Part shown: positions 48,105 through 57,211 of the stretch, piece by piece
How positions within the stretch are numbered: position 1 is the stretch's first letter
Layout of the letters: every line of letters begins with the position of its first letter
DNA from: Paenibacillus pedocola
GTDB lineage: Bacteria > Bacillota > Bacilli > Paenibacillales > Paenibacillaceae
Direction: 5' to 3'
NCBI RefSeq assembly: GCF_031599675.1
Contig: NZ_CP134223.1
Coordinates: forward strand, 2,604,001-2,668,000
DNA: 64,000 nt
Position numbers and translations under genes: made by a program
Notes under the pieces: generated by a model
The model's database searches: none
The model's input: only the letters and a program-made list of their open reading frames with translations
Told to the model about the DNA's origin: nothing

Positions 48105-49841
48105 TCAACAATACCCAAAGCCCAGTATCGTAAAGCACTTGTACTCATCCCCAGGGGCCATTGAAACTTCGATCGTATGCTCCCGGCTGCTCTCATTCTG
48201 ATAAAGAATGACCGGATTGCAGTGTGTCCAGCTGTTCTCGTGCGGGTCCGCGGTGATCACCAGACCGCCGTCCACGTAAATATTTGCTTTACCGAATTCG
48301 GGGCTGCCGGAATCCTTGAAGATCAGAATCAGGATTCTGCTTGTTATCGTCAGCTTGAAGCCCGCAGGACCTGACGAGGCTGAATGCATCCAGTTATGCG
48401 GAAATTCCGCTGTACCGTAAGGATTGGCATCCATTTCTACCATCTGCAGCTCGGTATCCAGCTCCGTGAAACCGCCTATGTCAATCTTCGCAGCGTCCAT
48501 TGGGGTGATCCGGTCCAGCAGTCGGATGCCAGTATAATCATTCCCGATCACCGGCGGCTGATCCAGACTAATATCACTGCTATCCATTTCTGCCTTATTG
48601 GTTTCGGAGAACAGATAAGTCAGGCAATCCGCCATAACCCGGTGGCCGTCATTGGTAGGATGATAGATATCATAGAAAAATTGCCGTTTCGAGATAATGT
48701 TCCCCTCCGCCTTGGTCAGCTTGAATTGTTCTGATACGGCGTCCTTTACACTGACCATCGGAAGATTATAGCGCAGTCCGACAGGGGAGAGCCGTTCCTG
48801 CAGGTTCCAGTCATTCACAAACACGCTGAACAGCAGAATGACAGCCGGCCGGTTGTCAGCAGACAGGATTTTCAGGCATAGGCTTTCGTAACAATTCCCC
48901 TTCGTTTCATCGCCTTCGTCGTTTACGGCAAATTCCACGATTACGATGTCCGGTTCCACGGAGCCCTCCCGGAGAATATCCCGGTCATAACGGATGACGC
49001 CGAGCTCGGACGGTGTGCCGCCTACTCCGGCTTTAACAAAATGGATATTCTCTCCACCGTCTTTACCGAACTGCTCCTTAAAGCCCAAATAGGATTGATA
49101 GGCATAACATTCCGTATGTATCGGTTTGGCTCCCGCGCCTTGCGTAATCGAACCTCCGATATAGGCAATCGTAACCTCCTCGCCCCGTACGGCTTTATCT
49201 ATAGCAGACTTCAATCTTCGGTTGTTCCCGGAATGCATCAGGGACTTCGCGATCATCTCACGGTACTCGTCCGAGCCGAAATGAACCGGTGTTTCAGCTG
49301 TCAGCTCTGGTACAGAATAACCGTCATTCAGATAAAAAATTATGCTCGCCGTAGCCAGCTCGCCCGGATGATTGAATTCAAAAGCAAACTTGCCGGGAGC
49401 CTCATCATCTGCGGACCATACGAAGTCCTCCAGTTTTAGAATGACCTCTGTTCCATCGCCGGGGCAGGGAATCCGCAGACTGCTGCCAGTTATATACTTA
49501 TTCGTCTTGCCCCAATTCTGCAGCAGAAAGGAGACCTCCGACTGCATGTTCTTCACTTTTACAGCCACACCGATACTGTGCACAAGCTTGCGGAAACCGC
49601 TCCAGCTTCTCAGCAGCTCAAGCATATGCTCATCCGTTACGCCGCCAATATACCTGGCCTTGTCCGTAAGATAGCTGCCTTCCAGATAAATCTCCTGAGA
49701 GGGTTTGCCTTCGGCCCGCGCTGTCGCCTCGATGCCTGTCTCGAACAGCACGTAGAACCCGTTTCTCCGCGTAATGGGATCCTTAGGGGCTTTGGGACCA
49801 GCGGCTGTATCACCTGCTATAGTGCTGTAATTGTCTTCCAT
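48105..49841 (-). CDS. SGNH/GDSL hydrolase, probable carbohydrate esterase
   Basis: 578 residues. Residues about 20-190 form an N-terminal beta-rich domain. The SGNH domain (about 210-420) has the catalytic Ser in YIGGSITQGAG, the oxyanion Gly in KAGVGGTPSELG, Asn in VEFAVNDEGD and the Asp-His pair in DIYHPTNDGH. A C-terminal beta domain (about 430-578) resembles a binding module. No signal peptide. It is divergent from the GH115 gene, so it probably removes acetyl groups from glucuronoxylan fragments. GAGGATGA lies before the ATG. Confidence 0.87.
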   Translation of the reverse strand: MEDNYSTIAGDTAAGPKAPKDPITRRNGFYVLFETGIEATARAEGKPSQEIYLEGSYLTDKARYIGGVTDEHMLELLRSWSGFRKLVHSIGVAVKVKNMQSEVSFLLQNWGKTNKYITGSSLRIPCPGDGTEVILKLEDFVWSADDEAPGKFAFEFNHPGELATASIIFYLNDGYSVPELTAETPVHFGSDEYREMIAKSLMHSGNNRRLKSAIDKAVRGEEVTIAYIGGSITQGAGAKPIHTECYAYQSYLGFKEQFGKDGGENIHFVKAGVGGTPSELGVIRYDRDILREGSVEPDIVIVEFAVNDEGDETKGNCYESLCLKILSADNRPAVILLFSVFVNDWNLQERLSPVGLRYNLPMVSVKDAVSEQFKLTKAEGNIISKRQFFYDIYHPTNDGHRVMADCLTYLFSETNKAEMDSSDISLDQPPVIGNDYTGIRLLDRITPMDAAKIDIGGFTELDTELQMVEMDANPYGTAEFPHNWMHSASSGPAGFKLTITSRILILIFKDSGSPEFGKANIYVDGGLVITADPHENSWTHCNPVILYQNESSREHTIEVSMAPGDEYKCFTILGFGYC

Positions 49842-49873
49842 CGTTCAAATCATCCTCGTTCGTTGATATTTTT

Positions 49874-49887
49874 TGAAGGCGCTTTCG
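49874..49887 (-). promoter_or_regulatory. Possible cre-like site before the SGNH esterase gene
   Basis: TGAAGGCGCTTTCG, centred on GCGC with GAA/TTC arms, differs from the cre consensus at two positions. It lies 33 bp upstream of the SGNH start. The rest of the 49842-50123 gap holds no gene I can support. Confidence 0.3.
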
Positions 49888-50123
49888 AATCGTCCGAAGT
49901 GAATACTCTATTATTTATCTGCTGTCTGCGCCTAACAATGTCTACACTGTACCAGAAACACTCCGGGTCTGGAATCCTTAATCGTTCATTTCAGCCCCAA
50001 GATTACAATTTACCTCTGCTTATTACAAAAAGTATCTAGTTTACACATGGCCGCTGAAACCGCTTTACTTATATAATGTGCCTGAGTCTAGTCTTTGAAA
50101 AAAGGTACGGAGGGAAATTTCGA

Positions 50124-52964
50124 ATGATACTTGTGAAGCAAGGCGAAGCCGCGAAGATATACCTGGACCCTACGGCAAAGGAGTATGACGGACTGCGAAG
50201 GGTGGCCGGGTCTTTTGCTAAAGATATAAATTTGGTGACCGGAGCCACACCTGAAATCATCACCCGGAAAGAGCAGCTTGGCAGCACTGCGGTTATTGCT
50301 GGAGCAGTCGGCGGTAATGACCTTATTGATACATTGATTGCGGCAGGTAAGCTGGACGTATCTTCCATACGTAATAAAAGGGAGTGTTACATCATTCAGC
50401 TGGTAGAACAGCCGGTTGACGGGGTGGATCAGGCGCTGGTTATAGCGGGAAGCGATAAACGGGGCACGATCTACGGCATTTATACGATTTCCGAACTGAT
50501 CGGTGTCAGCCCATGGGTATACTTTGCGGACGTCCTCCCGGAGAAGAAACCGCTGCTGGAAATTCCCGATTATCTTCTGAACAGGACCTCCAAAGAGCCT
50601 TCTGTGAAATACAGAGGTATTTTCCTGAATGACGATTGGCCGTCTCTGGGCTCTTGGGTTACCGGGGCTTTTGGTGACTTCAATGAAGATTTCTACGACA
50701 AGGTATTCGAGCTGATCCTTAGATTGAAGGGGAACTACCTGTGGCCGGCCATGTGGAGCGCCGAATTCAGTTTGAACGGCAAGAGCCACCCGCTGGCGAA
50801 CGCCAGGCATGCGGAAGAATACGGCATTGTTATGGGCACATCTCATCATGAGCCGTTGTTCCGGGCAGGCAGTGAATGGCAGAAGGTGTATGCGCAGTAC
50901 GGGACAAGTAATCGGTGGGATTTTGCCCGGAACAGGCAGGCCATTACTGCTTTTTGGGAAGACGGAATCAGGCGCAATAAAGATTACTCCAACCTGATCA
51001 CACTAGGGATGCGGGGAGAGAGCGATTCTGCACTGGAGGGCTCTGACCGGGAAAATATAGAGCTGCTGAAGGACATCATCCGCACGCAGAAAGAGCTTTT
51101 GAAGAAATATATTCTTGAACATGCGCCGCAAATTCTCGCAGTATATAAGGAAGTGGAGAAATACTGGTACGGTACTGACGAGGTTGAGGGGCTGAGAAAA
51201 TGGGATGTGCTGAACGATGTGACGATTCTGCTGGCTGACGATAACTTTGGCAATCTCCGCAAAATCCCGGCGGGTGAAGAGCAGCAGCGCAGCGCCGGGT
51301 GGGGGATGTATTACCATTTTGACTATCACGGAGGTCCGCATTCCTATGAATGGCTGAATACCAGCCCGCTTGAAAAGACCTGGGAACAGATGTGTATGGC
51401 CTATGATTACGGCATCCGTGATGTATGGATCGTCAATGTTGGGGATTTGAAGCCGATGGAGCTGCCGATCTCTTATTTTTTGGACTTGGCCTATGACTTT
51501 GAGGCATGGGGCACAGGTGCAATCAACCGGACAGCGGAATATACCTTGCGTTGGACCCGGCAGCAGTTCGGGCATGTCGCAGACTCTGAGGCAATCTCCG
51601 GGATCGCGCAGGTACTCTCGGATTACACGAGAATGAATGGACGGCGCAAACCGGAAATTATAAGGCCATTCACCTTCAGCCTTGTCCATTATAATGAGGC
51701 CCAGAGAGTCCTGCAGCAGGCGGTCAGGCTTGAGGAAGCAGCCGGTAAATATGAGAAGCTCATTCCGGACAGCCACAAAGACTCGTATTATCAGCTCGTT
51801 TATTTCCCGGCGGCAGCTTCAGCCAATGTGGTCAAAATGCAGATTTACGCTGGACTTAGCCAGCTGTTCGCTGAGCGGGGCAGTGTCCTGGCCAATACCT
51901 ATGCCGAACGGGTCAACGAAGCGATTGAGCGGGATAAGCAGCTGGAACAGGTCTATAATAACGGAATCACCGGAGGGAAATGGCGGGGGATGATGAGCTC
52001 CGCACATGTGGGTTATGTCAACTGGGACGCGGAAGGCTGGAGCTATCCCGAAGCCAAGACCATTGTACCAGTCAAAGGTTCACAGATGATTGTCAATGTT
52101 GAGGGAACAGAGCAAGGCTATAAGTCCGGTACAGCGAGTCTGCCGGAATTTACGAATCTGCGCAAAGAGCGCTGCGGAATTACGATCAGCAATGGCGGAG
52201 ATACGGGATTTGCCTATGAGGCGGTCAGCAGCACGGAGTGGGTCAGGGTGGATAAGCCCAGCGGCTGGGTTAAAGAAGGTGAGACGATTGCTGTCTCTGT
52301 GGATTGGGAGAAAATAAAGGAGTCAGCAAGCGGTGAGATTACCATTACCGGTGCAGGAGGAACAGTCAAGGTGACTGCGGCAGCAAACTGGATTGACGTT
52401 CGGGAAGTGCCGCCGCTGACCTTCATTGAAACACACAACGTAATTTCTATCGAAGCGGAGCATGCGCTTAGCCGTGTATCGAAGTCCGGGGTGGAATGGA
52501 AGATCATTGAAAACTACGGGCGTACCTTATCTTCGGTGAAAATGTATCCGGACGGGGTGTCCTTTGAACTTCCGGAGCATGCTCCATATCTGGAATACTC
52601 GGTACTGGTGCAGCGGAACGGGGAGTACAGCCTGACTTCGTATCTTGCCCCGACGAATAATCTGTCATTGACCAGCGGACTGAAATATGCGGCAGGCTTT
52701 GATAACGGGACACCGGTTATTGCTGACGCTCTGCCGGCGGACTATGAGGGCGGCAATCATGATAATGCAGCCTGGTGCCAGGCCGTGATGGATAATATTC
52801 ATACCATGACTACCCGCCATACCTTGACCAAAGGGATTCATACCCTCCGTTTCTACGGCTTGGATGCCGGTCTGGTCCTGCAAAAGCTGGTGCTGTCTGC
52901 TGTACCGCTCCCTTATTCGTACCTGGGCCCGGAGGAGAGCTTTTATACAGGACAGCCGGAGTAA
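50124..52964 (+). CDS. GH115 xylan alpha-1,2-glucuronidase
   Basis: 946 residues from ATG 50124 (GGAGGGA upstream; the frame opens earlier at 50076 without a site). GH115 hallmarks are GSDKRGTIYGIYTISELIGV, SPWVYFADV, PSVKYRGIFLNDDWPSLGSW, LKGNYLWPAMW, GIVMGTSHHEPL and TLGMRGESD. The order is an N-terminal carbohydrate-esterase-like domain, the central barrel (about 165-480), a helical domain and C-terminal beta-sandwich domains. It removes (4-O-methyl)-glucuronic acid from xylan or its oligomers. No signal peptide, so it acts on imported fragments. A convergent AraC regulator follows. Confidence 0.93.
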   Translation: MILVKQGEAAKIYLDPTAKEYDGLRRVAGSFAKDINLVTGATPEIITRKEQLGSTAVIAGAVGGNDLIDTLIAAGKLDVSSIRNKRECYIIQLVEQPVDGVDQALVIAGSDKRGTIYGIYTISELIGVSPWVYFADVLPEKKPLLEIPDYLLNRTSKEPSVKYRGIFLNDDWPSLGSWVTGAFGDFNEDFYDKVFELILRLKGNYLWPAMWSAEFSLNGKSHPLANARHAEEYGIVMGTSHHEPLFRAGSEWQKVYAQYGTSNRWDFARNRQAITAFWEDGIRRNKDYSNLITLGMRGESDSALEGSDRENIELLKDIIRTQKELLKKYILEHAPQILAVYKEVEKYWYGTDEVEGLRKWDVLNDVTILLADDNFGNLRKIPAGEEQQRSAGWGMYYHFDYHGGPHSYEWLNTSPLEKTWEQMCMAYDYGIRDVWIVNVGDLKPMELPISYFLDLAYDFEAWGTGAINRTAEYTLRWTRQQFGHVADSEAISGIAQVLSDYTRMNGRRKPEIIRPFTFSLVHYNEAQRVLQQAVRLEEAAGKYEKLIPDSHKDSYYQLVYFPAAASANVVKMQIYAGLSQLFAERGSVLANTYAERVNEAIERDKQLEQVYNNGITGGKWRGMMSSAHVGYVNWDAEGWSYPEAKTIVPVKGSQMIVNVEGTEQGYKSGTASLPEFTNLRKERCGITISNGGDTGFAYEAVSSTEWVRVDKPSGWVKEGETIAVSVDWEKIKESASGEITITGAGGTVKVTAAANWIDVREVPPLTFIETHNVISIEAEHALSRVSKSGVEWKIIENYGRTLSSVKMYPDGVSFELPEHAPYLEYSVLVQRNGEYSLTSYLAPTNNLSLTSGLKYAAGFDNGTPVIADALPADYEGGNHDNAAWCQAVMDNIHTMTTRHTLTKGIHTLRFYGLDAGLVLQKLVLSAVPLPYSYLGPEESFYTGQPE

Positions 52965-53022
52965 TAGAGTAGAGCTTCACGGTAGAAGAACATGAATGTC
53001 CGTGAGTGTCCCGGGCCTTACA

Positions 53023-53802
53023 TTATCTCAGGACGGATGACGGCGGATAACCCTTGATACTTTTAAAGACATTGCTGAAATACGCGGCATCATGATAGCC
53101 GCAGTGCTCCGCTACTTCGGATACATTAAAGCCGCCTGCCGTCAGAATCATCTCGGCGTTGTTCACCCGTACCCGGTTGAGGAATTCTTTGCAGGTGGAG
53201 CCGGTGTTATGCTTGAACAGCTTGCCCAGGTACTCGGGATTCAGGCCAACCAAACCGGCAAGCTCATGTATGGTGACATCCTTTGCATAATGATCCATGA
53301 TATAGGCCATTGCCTTTTGGATTCGGGGATCTACCAGCGGAGCCTGCTGATGGTGGGCGATACAGAGCAGACGGTATATAATCAGCTGGAAGATGGCCCG
53401 GGCTTTCATTCTGTAGAAGGGCTGTTTGTCCATCCAGACATGCGAGAATTCCCGGATATCCTCCAGGAGCTCTTTGGTCCTCCAGTTCTTGGTGACCGTC
53501 CCGAAAGGAAGCTGCACATGGTTGTCCGCACCTTCCCAGACAAAATTAAAGGCAAAGGAATGCATAGGCGCTTCCTTGAAGGTATGTGCTTGCCGAATAC
53601 TGCCGGAAGGGGCATAGAGCATATCGCCTGCTTCCACGGTGAATTTCTCTCCGTTTATGTAGTAGTTGGATTTCCCTTCAACGATGAAGGTAAGATCATG
53701 GAAATCGATGGTGCTCCGGCCAATCTCCCAGTCCGGGAAGGATCTGCGGTCCACGAACAGAAAGACGTTTGGCACTAGTTGCTCATACTTGTGAATATCC
53801 AT
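53023..53802 (-). CDS. AraC family transcriptional regulator
   Basis: 259 residues from ATG 53802 (AAGGAGG 10 nt upstream). A cupin-like sensing domain (FHDLTFIVEGKSNYYINGEK, FTVEAGDMLYAPSGS) is followed by two HTH motifs at about 160-259 (TIHELAGLVGLNPEYLGKLF, KEFLNRVRVNNAEMIL, NVSEVAEHCGYHDAAYFSNV and FKSIKGYPPS). It probably senses a xylan-derived sugar and activates the neighbouring GH115 and SGNH genes. Confidence 0.92.
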   Translation of the reverse strand: MDIHKYEQLVPNVFLFVDRRSFPDWEIGRSTIDFHDLTFIVEGKSNYYINGEKFTVEAGDMLYAPSGSIRQAHTFKEAPMHSFAFNFVWEGADNHVQLPFGTVTKNWRTKELLEDIREFSHVWMDKQPFYRMKARAIFQLIIYRLLCIAHHQQAPLVDPRIQKAMAYIMDHYAKDVTIHELAGLVGLNPEYLGKLFKHNTGSTCKEFLNRVRVNNAEMILTAGGFNVSEVAEHCGYHDAAYFSNVFKSIKGYPPSSVLR

Positions 53803-53850
53803 TCCAGCTGTGCCTCCTTCTGTTAAATCATAGCATCCCTCTTCCAATTT

Positions 53851-53887
53851 AAAAAGCCGCTGGCGGGGAATTCCCTTACCAGCGGCT
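53851..53887 (-). terminator. Terminator of the ltrA transcript
   Basis: AGCCGCTGG pairs with CCAGCGGCT. Read on the reverse strand a T5 run follows the stem, so it ends transcription from the ltrA gene before the AraC gene. Confidence 0.85.
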
Positions 53888-53918
53888 GCTTGTGTTTATT
53901 GGTAAATACCCGTCTGGG

Positions 53919-55013
53919 TCATGTCGTGACCTTGGCATAAACCGCAAAGAACAGCGCCATTTCGCCCATCAGCAGCACATTGGATACGTGGAATACCCTA
54001 TCCACAATGTATAAGCCGGCCAGAAGCGCAGCCAGGAGTGACAGTTGAAAGATTCCCAGCCGGTGCTGCTTGTGCCTGTAAACATGGAAAACCAGGGTAG
54101 TAGATGCAAAATAGAGTGCTACCGAGCCAAAGAACAGATTCACCATCAGCTCATAATGAAGCTTATTCAGGAATAGGAGCTGAATGGTTGCGGCGATTGT
54201 GCACAGAGACAGAAAAATGAACAGATGTCCGTAGATAATCGTCTGTCCCGCAGTCTGCACATGCTTGTCTACCTTCTTCTCCAGGTTGTCATAATACTGC
54301 CACCACATCGCAATAATCAGCACAAAGGCCAGCGCTGCAAATGTCACGGATTCCGGTGTCCAGGTGCTGGATTGCAGCACCGCGAGGATGCTGACTACAG
54401 ATTCTCCGAGCAGGATCAGTGCGAACAGCGAGAAACGCTCCAACAGGTGATGCGTGTTCGTTGGGGTCTTCAACAGGATTTTTCTGCCGGTCAATGGCAG
54501 GAGAATGTCGAGGGCAATTCCGGCATATAGCACGGCATAACGCACCCATGAATCAAAGAACAGGGAGCAGGCGGAGATGGCCAGCCCAATCCAAAAACGT
54601 GTCCCGAAATAGCGGGCGGTGGCCCGCAAATGGCCTTGTTCCTTAGCGTGCGCGTAATGATACTGCACCGCGGTCATCGCCCGGAGTCCGATGTAGCCGA
54701 TCAGAAATGAATAATACGTGTCATCGAAATCTACGGACAAACTTGCCGTCATAATCAGCACGAAAAATAATTGGATGATCAGAAAGATCCGGTGGGAGAC
54801 ACTATCCTGCCCAAAACGGTTTACAAACAGTGTCTGCCCCACCCAGGCCCACCAGATCGGGATGAAGATCAGTACGAATTTGCCCAGTGTCTCAATAGAG
54901 AGAGTCTCGTCCTCTACATGAAGCAGCACATGGCTTGCTTTGGACACGGCAGCGACAAACAGAAGGTCATAGAACAGCTCCAGCCAGGTTACTTTCTTTT
55001 CGGTTATTTGCAC
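53919..55013 (-). CDS. ltrA: Low temperature requirement protein A (LtrA family)
   Basis: 364 residues with about ten membrane segments. The start KKVTWLELFYDLLFVAAVSK and the middle LLERFSLFALILLGESVVSI are the signature of the LtrA family, first named from a Listeria cold-growth mutant. Biochemical activity is not established. Monocistronic with its own terminator. Confidence 0.92.
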   Translation of the reverse strand: MQITEKKVTWLELFYDLLFVAAVSKASHVLLHVEDETLSIETLGKFVLIFIPIWWAWVGQTLFVNRFGQDSVSHRIFLIIQLFFVLIMTASLSVDFDDTYYSFLIGYIGLRAMTAVQYHYAHAKEQGHLRATARYFGTRFWIGLAISACSLFFDSWVRYAVLYAGIALDILLPLTGRKILLKTPTNTHHLLERFSLFALILLGESVVSILAVLQSSTWTPESVTFAALAFVLIIAMWWQYYDNLEKKVDKHVQTAGQTIIYGHLFIFLSLCTIAATIQLLFLNKLHYELMVNLFFGSVALYFASTTLVFHVYRHKQHRLGIFQLSLLAALLAGLYIVDRVFHVSNVLLMGEMALFFAVYAKVTT

Positions 55014-55119
55014 AGGGCCTCCTCTGCCATCCGGATAGGTTCATTCCGGCTTCCTTGGGTTTCCCCTATCATAAAGGCTTTCGCGGAGTCAGTGCAAGGC
55101 ATTTGTACAGATGAATTCT

Positions 55120-55353
55120 TTATGCAAACGGTGATTCAGCAAGCTGGATGCATTGGGTAGGGCAGCTGTCAAAAGCCTCCTGCAGCTCTTCCTGCAGCTC
55201 TTCAGCAATGGCCGTAACACCGCGGTTGTTGTCACCTGCAAAAACCACGGTAGCGATTCCATCATCATCCAAATCAAAAATATCCGGAGCAGCTGAGTTA
55301 CAGGCACCGCAGGCGATGCATTCTTCCTGATTAACACTGGCAAATAAGATCAT
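55120..55353 (-). CDS. fer: [4Fe-4S] ferredoxin
   Basis: 77 residues. The cluster ligands are CIACGAC near the N terminus (three Cys) and CPTQC near the C terminus; one 4Fe-4S cluster is expected, as in B. subtilis Fer. It carries electrons to P450s, desaturases or reductases. GGGAGG precedes ATG 55353. Confidence 0.92.
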   Translation of the reverse strand: MILFASVNQEECIACGACNSAAPDIFDLDDDGIATVVFAGDNNRGVTAIAEELQEELQEAFDSCPTQCIQLAESPFA

Positions 55354-55489
55354 GATTTGTTTCCTCCCTCTGGCCTTATATGAAGTAGTTAAATCCCCAT
55401 ATCTAGTGGCATGTATATGTAAACCAATGTTTTATATTCCAGTTATCCGGACGAAACCACAGTTTCGAAGGTTACTTTGTGACGTGCTG

Positions 55490-55517
55490 TTGACGAATTT
55501 ACGCCAAGTGCTATAAA
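55490..55517 (+). promoter_or_regulatory. Sigma-A promoter of the acetyltransferase gene
   Basis: TTGACG (55490-55495) and TATAAA (55512-55517) are 16 bp apart. A dyad CGAAAC-N4-GTTTCG (55452-55467) lies just upstream and could bind a regulator. Confidence 0.6.
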
Positions 55518-55568
55518 TTAAGCACAGCACTCTTTACGGGAAGAGTTAAACAGGAGGATGAAGAATGA

Positions 55569-56069
55569 ATGGCAAACGATAATAATGTAACCTATAAGCT
55601 TAGGTTGATGGAGAAACAGGATGCTCTTGAGATTGGCAAATGGAAATATGAGCCGCCGTACTCCCTATACAATTCGTCGGATGACCAGGAGAGCCTGGAA
55701 GAACTGCTGGACGGTTCTTATTACGCTGTAATCACACCCGAATACGGGCTGACCGGATTTTTCTGTTATGGAAGAAACGCACAAGTTCCGGGCGGACTGC
55801 AACAGGGCTTATATACAGGTGACAACGTACTTGACATTGGCCTCGGGCTAAAGCCGGAATACACGGGGGCCGGGCTGGGCAGGGGGTTCCTGCAGGCGGG
55901 GATTCAGTTCGCAGAAAGTGCTTTTGCTCCGGAGAAGTTCAGGCTGACCGTAGCTGCATTCAACCAAAGAGCCATTGCTTTATATAGCCATGCGGGATTT
56001 AGGACTCTGGGCAGTTTCATCAAAATAAATGGAGAGAGTCAGATGGAATTTCTGGTGATGGAACGATAG
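55569..56069 (+). CDS. GNAT family N-acetyltransferase
   Basis: 166 residues. The acetyl-CoA site is seen in LDIGLGLKPEYTGAGLGRGF (QxxGxG/A-type motif A) and the C-terminal strand RLTVAAFNQRAIALYSHAGF. Such enzymes acetylate amino groups; the substrate is unknown. An AGGAGG site lies 10 nt before ATG 55569. Confidence 0.88.
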   Translation: MANDNNVTYKLRLMEKQDALEIGKWKYEPPYSLYNSSDDQESLEELLDGSYYAVITPEYGLTGFFCYGRNAQVPGGLQQGLYTGDNVLDIGLGLKPEYTGAGLGRGFLQAGIQFAESAFAPEKFRLTVAAFNQRAIALYSHAGFRTLGSFIKINGESQMEFLVMER

Positions 56070-56197
56070 TGCAGCTGCCTTTACATAAAAGATAGTTTCC
56101 CAGGCCGGTGTCCGACTGGAGAATTGGAGTGGATGTCTGTTAGAATAGTAGTAGTTCGTAAGAAGTTGGCATCATACATACCAAAGGAGAAATTAAT

Positions 56198-57106
56198 GTG
56201 AATGAGAAGCTGAAGCAGGCATATGAACGGTTAGGATTATCTGAAAACGTATCCAGAGAAGAGATAAATAAACGGTTTGACCTCCTGCTGAAACGGCGGC
56301 GCTCCAAATCCTCCGATGATGAAAGATCTGCGCCGGAGGAGGATTTTCAGGCCTTTAAGTTCATTCTGGATAGTCTGGACGAGCAGGAAATTAGTGAAGC
56401 GGAACAGCAGCGTCTGGCGAAATACGGCAAGCTCTCAGGTGCAGCGAGTAAGTGGGAACGTTTCATGCGCCTGTATAAAACCCATGTAATCGTCTCGGTG
56501 ATCGTACTGATCGTGCTTGCGGTTGCGGGCAATGCCTTGTATAACAACTGGCAGCATAAAAAGTATTTGGCCTCGTTGCCGCCGCTTGATGCGTCGATCA
56601 TGTTTATCGGCAATTTCGGGCTCAAGGATCCCGACGGAAAAAACGATGATCTGAATGAAGCAATTATTCAGCAGTATCCGGAGTGGAAACGGGTAGATGC
56701 GAGCATTTCTTATCTTCCAAGAACCGGCGAAGGTGCAGATTCGTTCGATATGAACTTTATGCAGAAAGCCGTGGTGGAGCTGGCCGCGAATCATCCGGAT
56801 ATTCTGATCCTCGATGAGGCTACTCTGGAATGGATCGGCGGACAGGATGGCTTCCAGGATATTAAGAGTATTGTTGAGAGCGGAAAAATCGCCAAAGACG
56901 ATCCGCGACTGAAGTGGGGAAAGAATCCGGATACCGGACAGGAAGAGCTGTACGGTGTTGATATTACAGACTCACCGTTTGTTGCTGCGCTGCCGGTTAA
57001 CCGCGGAGATGAGGATATGATCATCGGTGTGCTCGCCGACGACGAAGTGAAGGACAAGGCTATCGCCTTGATTGAGCATATTGCCGGAGAGAAAGCTGCA
57101 AAGTAA
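56198..57106 (+). CDS. Membrane protein with J-domain-like N terminus
   Basis: 302 residues from GTG 56198 (AAAGGAGA upstream). Residues 1-70 resemble a short J-like helical domain (LKQAYERLGLSENVSREEIN, KRFDLLLKRRRS) without the HPD motif. One membrane helix (about 95-112, VIVSVIVLIVLAVAGNALY) is followed by an outer domain with DASIMFIGNFG, ILILDEATLEWIG and VAALPVNRGDEDMIIGVLAD. I recognise no function. It may be a membrane-bound scaffold; homologues seem limited to Paenibacillaceae. Confidence 0.75.
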   Translation: MNEKLKQAYERLGLSENVSREEINKRFDLLLKRRRSKSSDDERSAPEEDFQAFKFILDSLDEQEISEAEQQRLAKYGKLSGAASKWERFMRLYKTHVIVSVIVLIVLAVAGNALYNNWQHKKYLASLPPLDASIMFIGNFGLKDPDGKNDDLNEAIIQQYPEWKRVDASISYLPRTGEGADSFDMNFMQKAVVELAANHPDILILDEATLEWIGGQDGFQDIKSIVESGKIAKDDPRLKWGKNPDTGQEELYGVDITDSPFVAALPVNRGDEDMIIGVLADDEVKDKAIALIEHIAGEKAAK

Positions 57107-57127
57107 GTGTGATAAAAATGGATAAGA

Positions 57128-57173
57128 AATAAACAAACCGTGTCCCTGAATAAGGGTGCACGGTTTGTTTATT
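57128..57173 (+). terminator. Terminator between the J-like gene and pdxK
   Basis: A perfect 15-bp stem, AATAAACAAACCGTG/CACGGTTTGTTTATT, with an inner CCCT/AGGG pair. It can serve both converging transcripts. Confidence 0.85.
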
Positions 57174-57211
57174 ATGTGCATACAGGCTATTGCCTTGTAC
57201 ACAGGCTTGTC

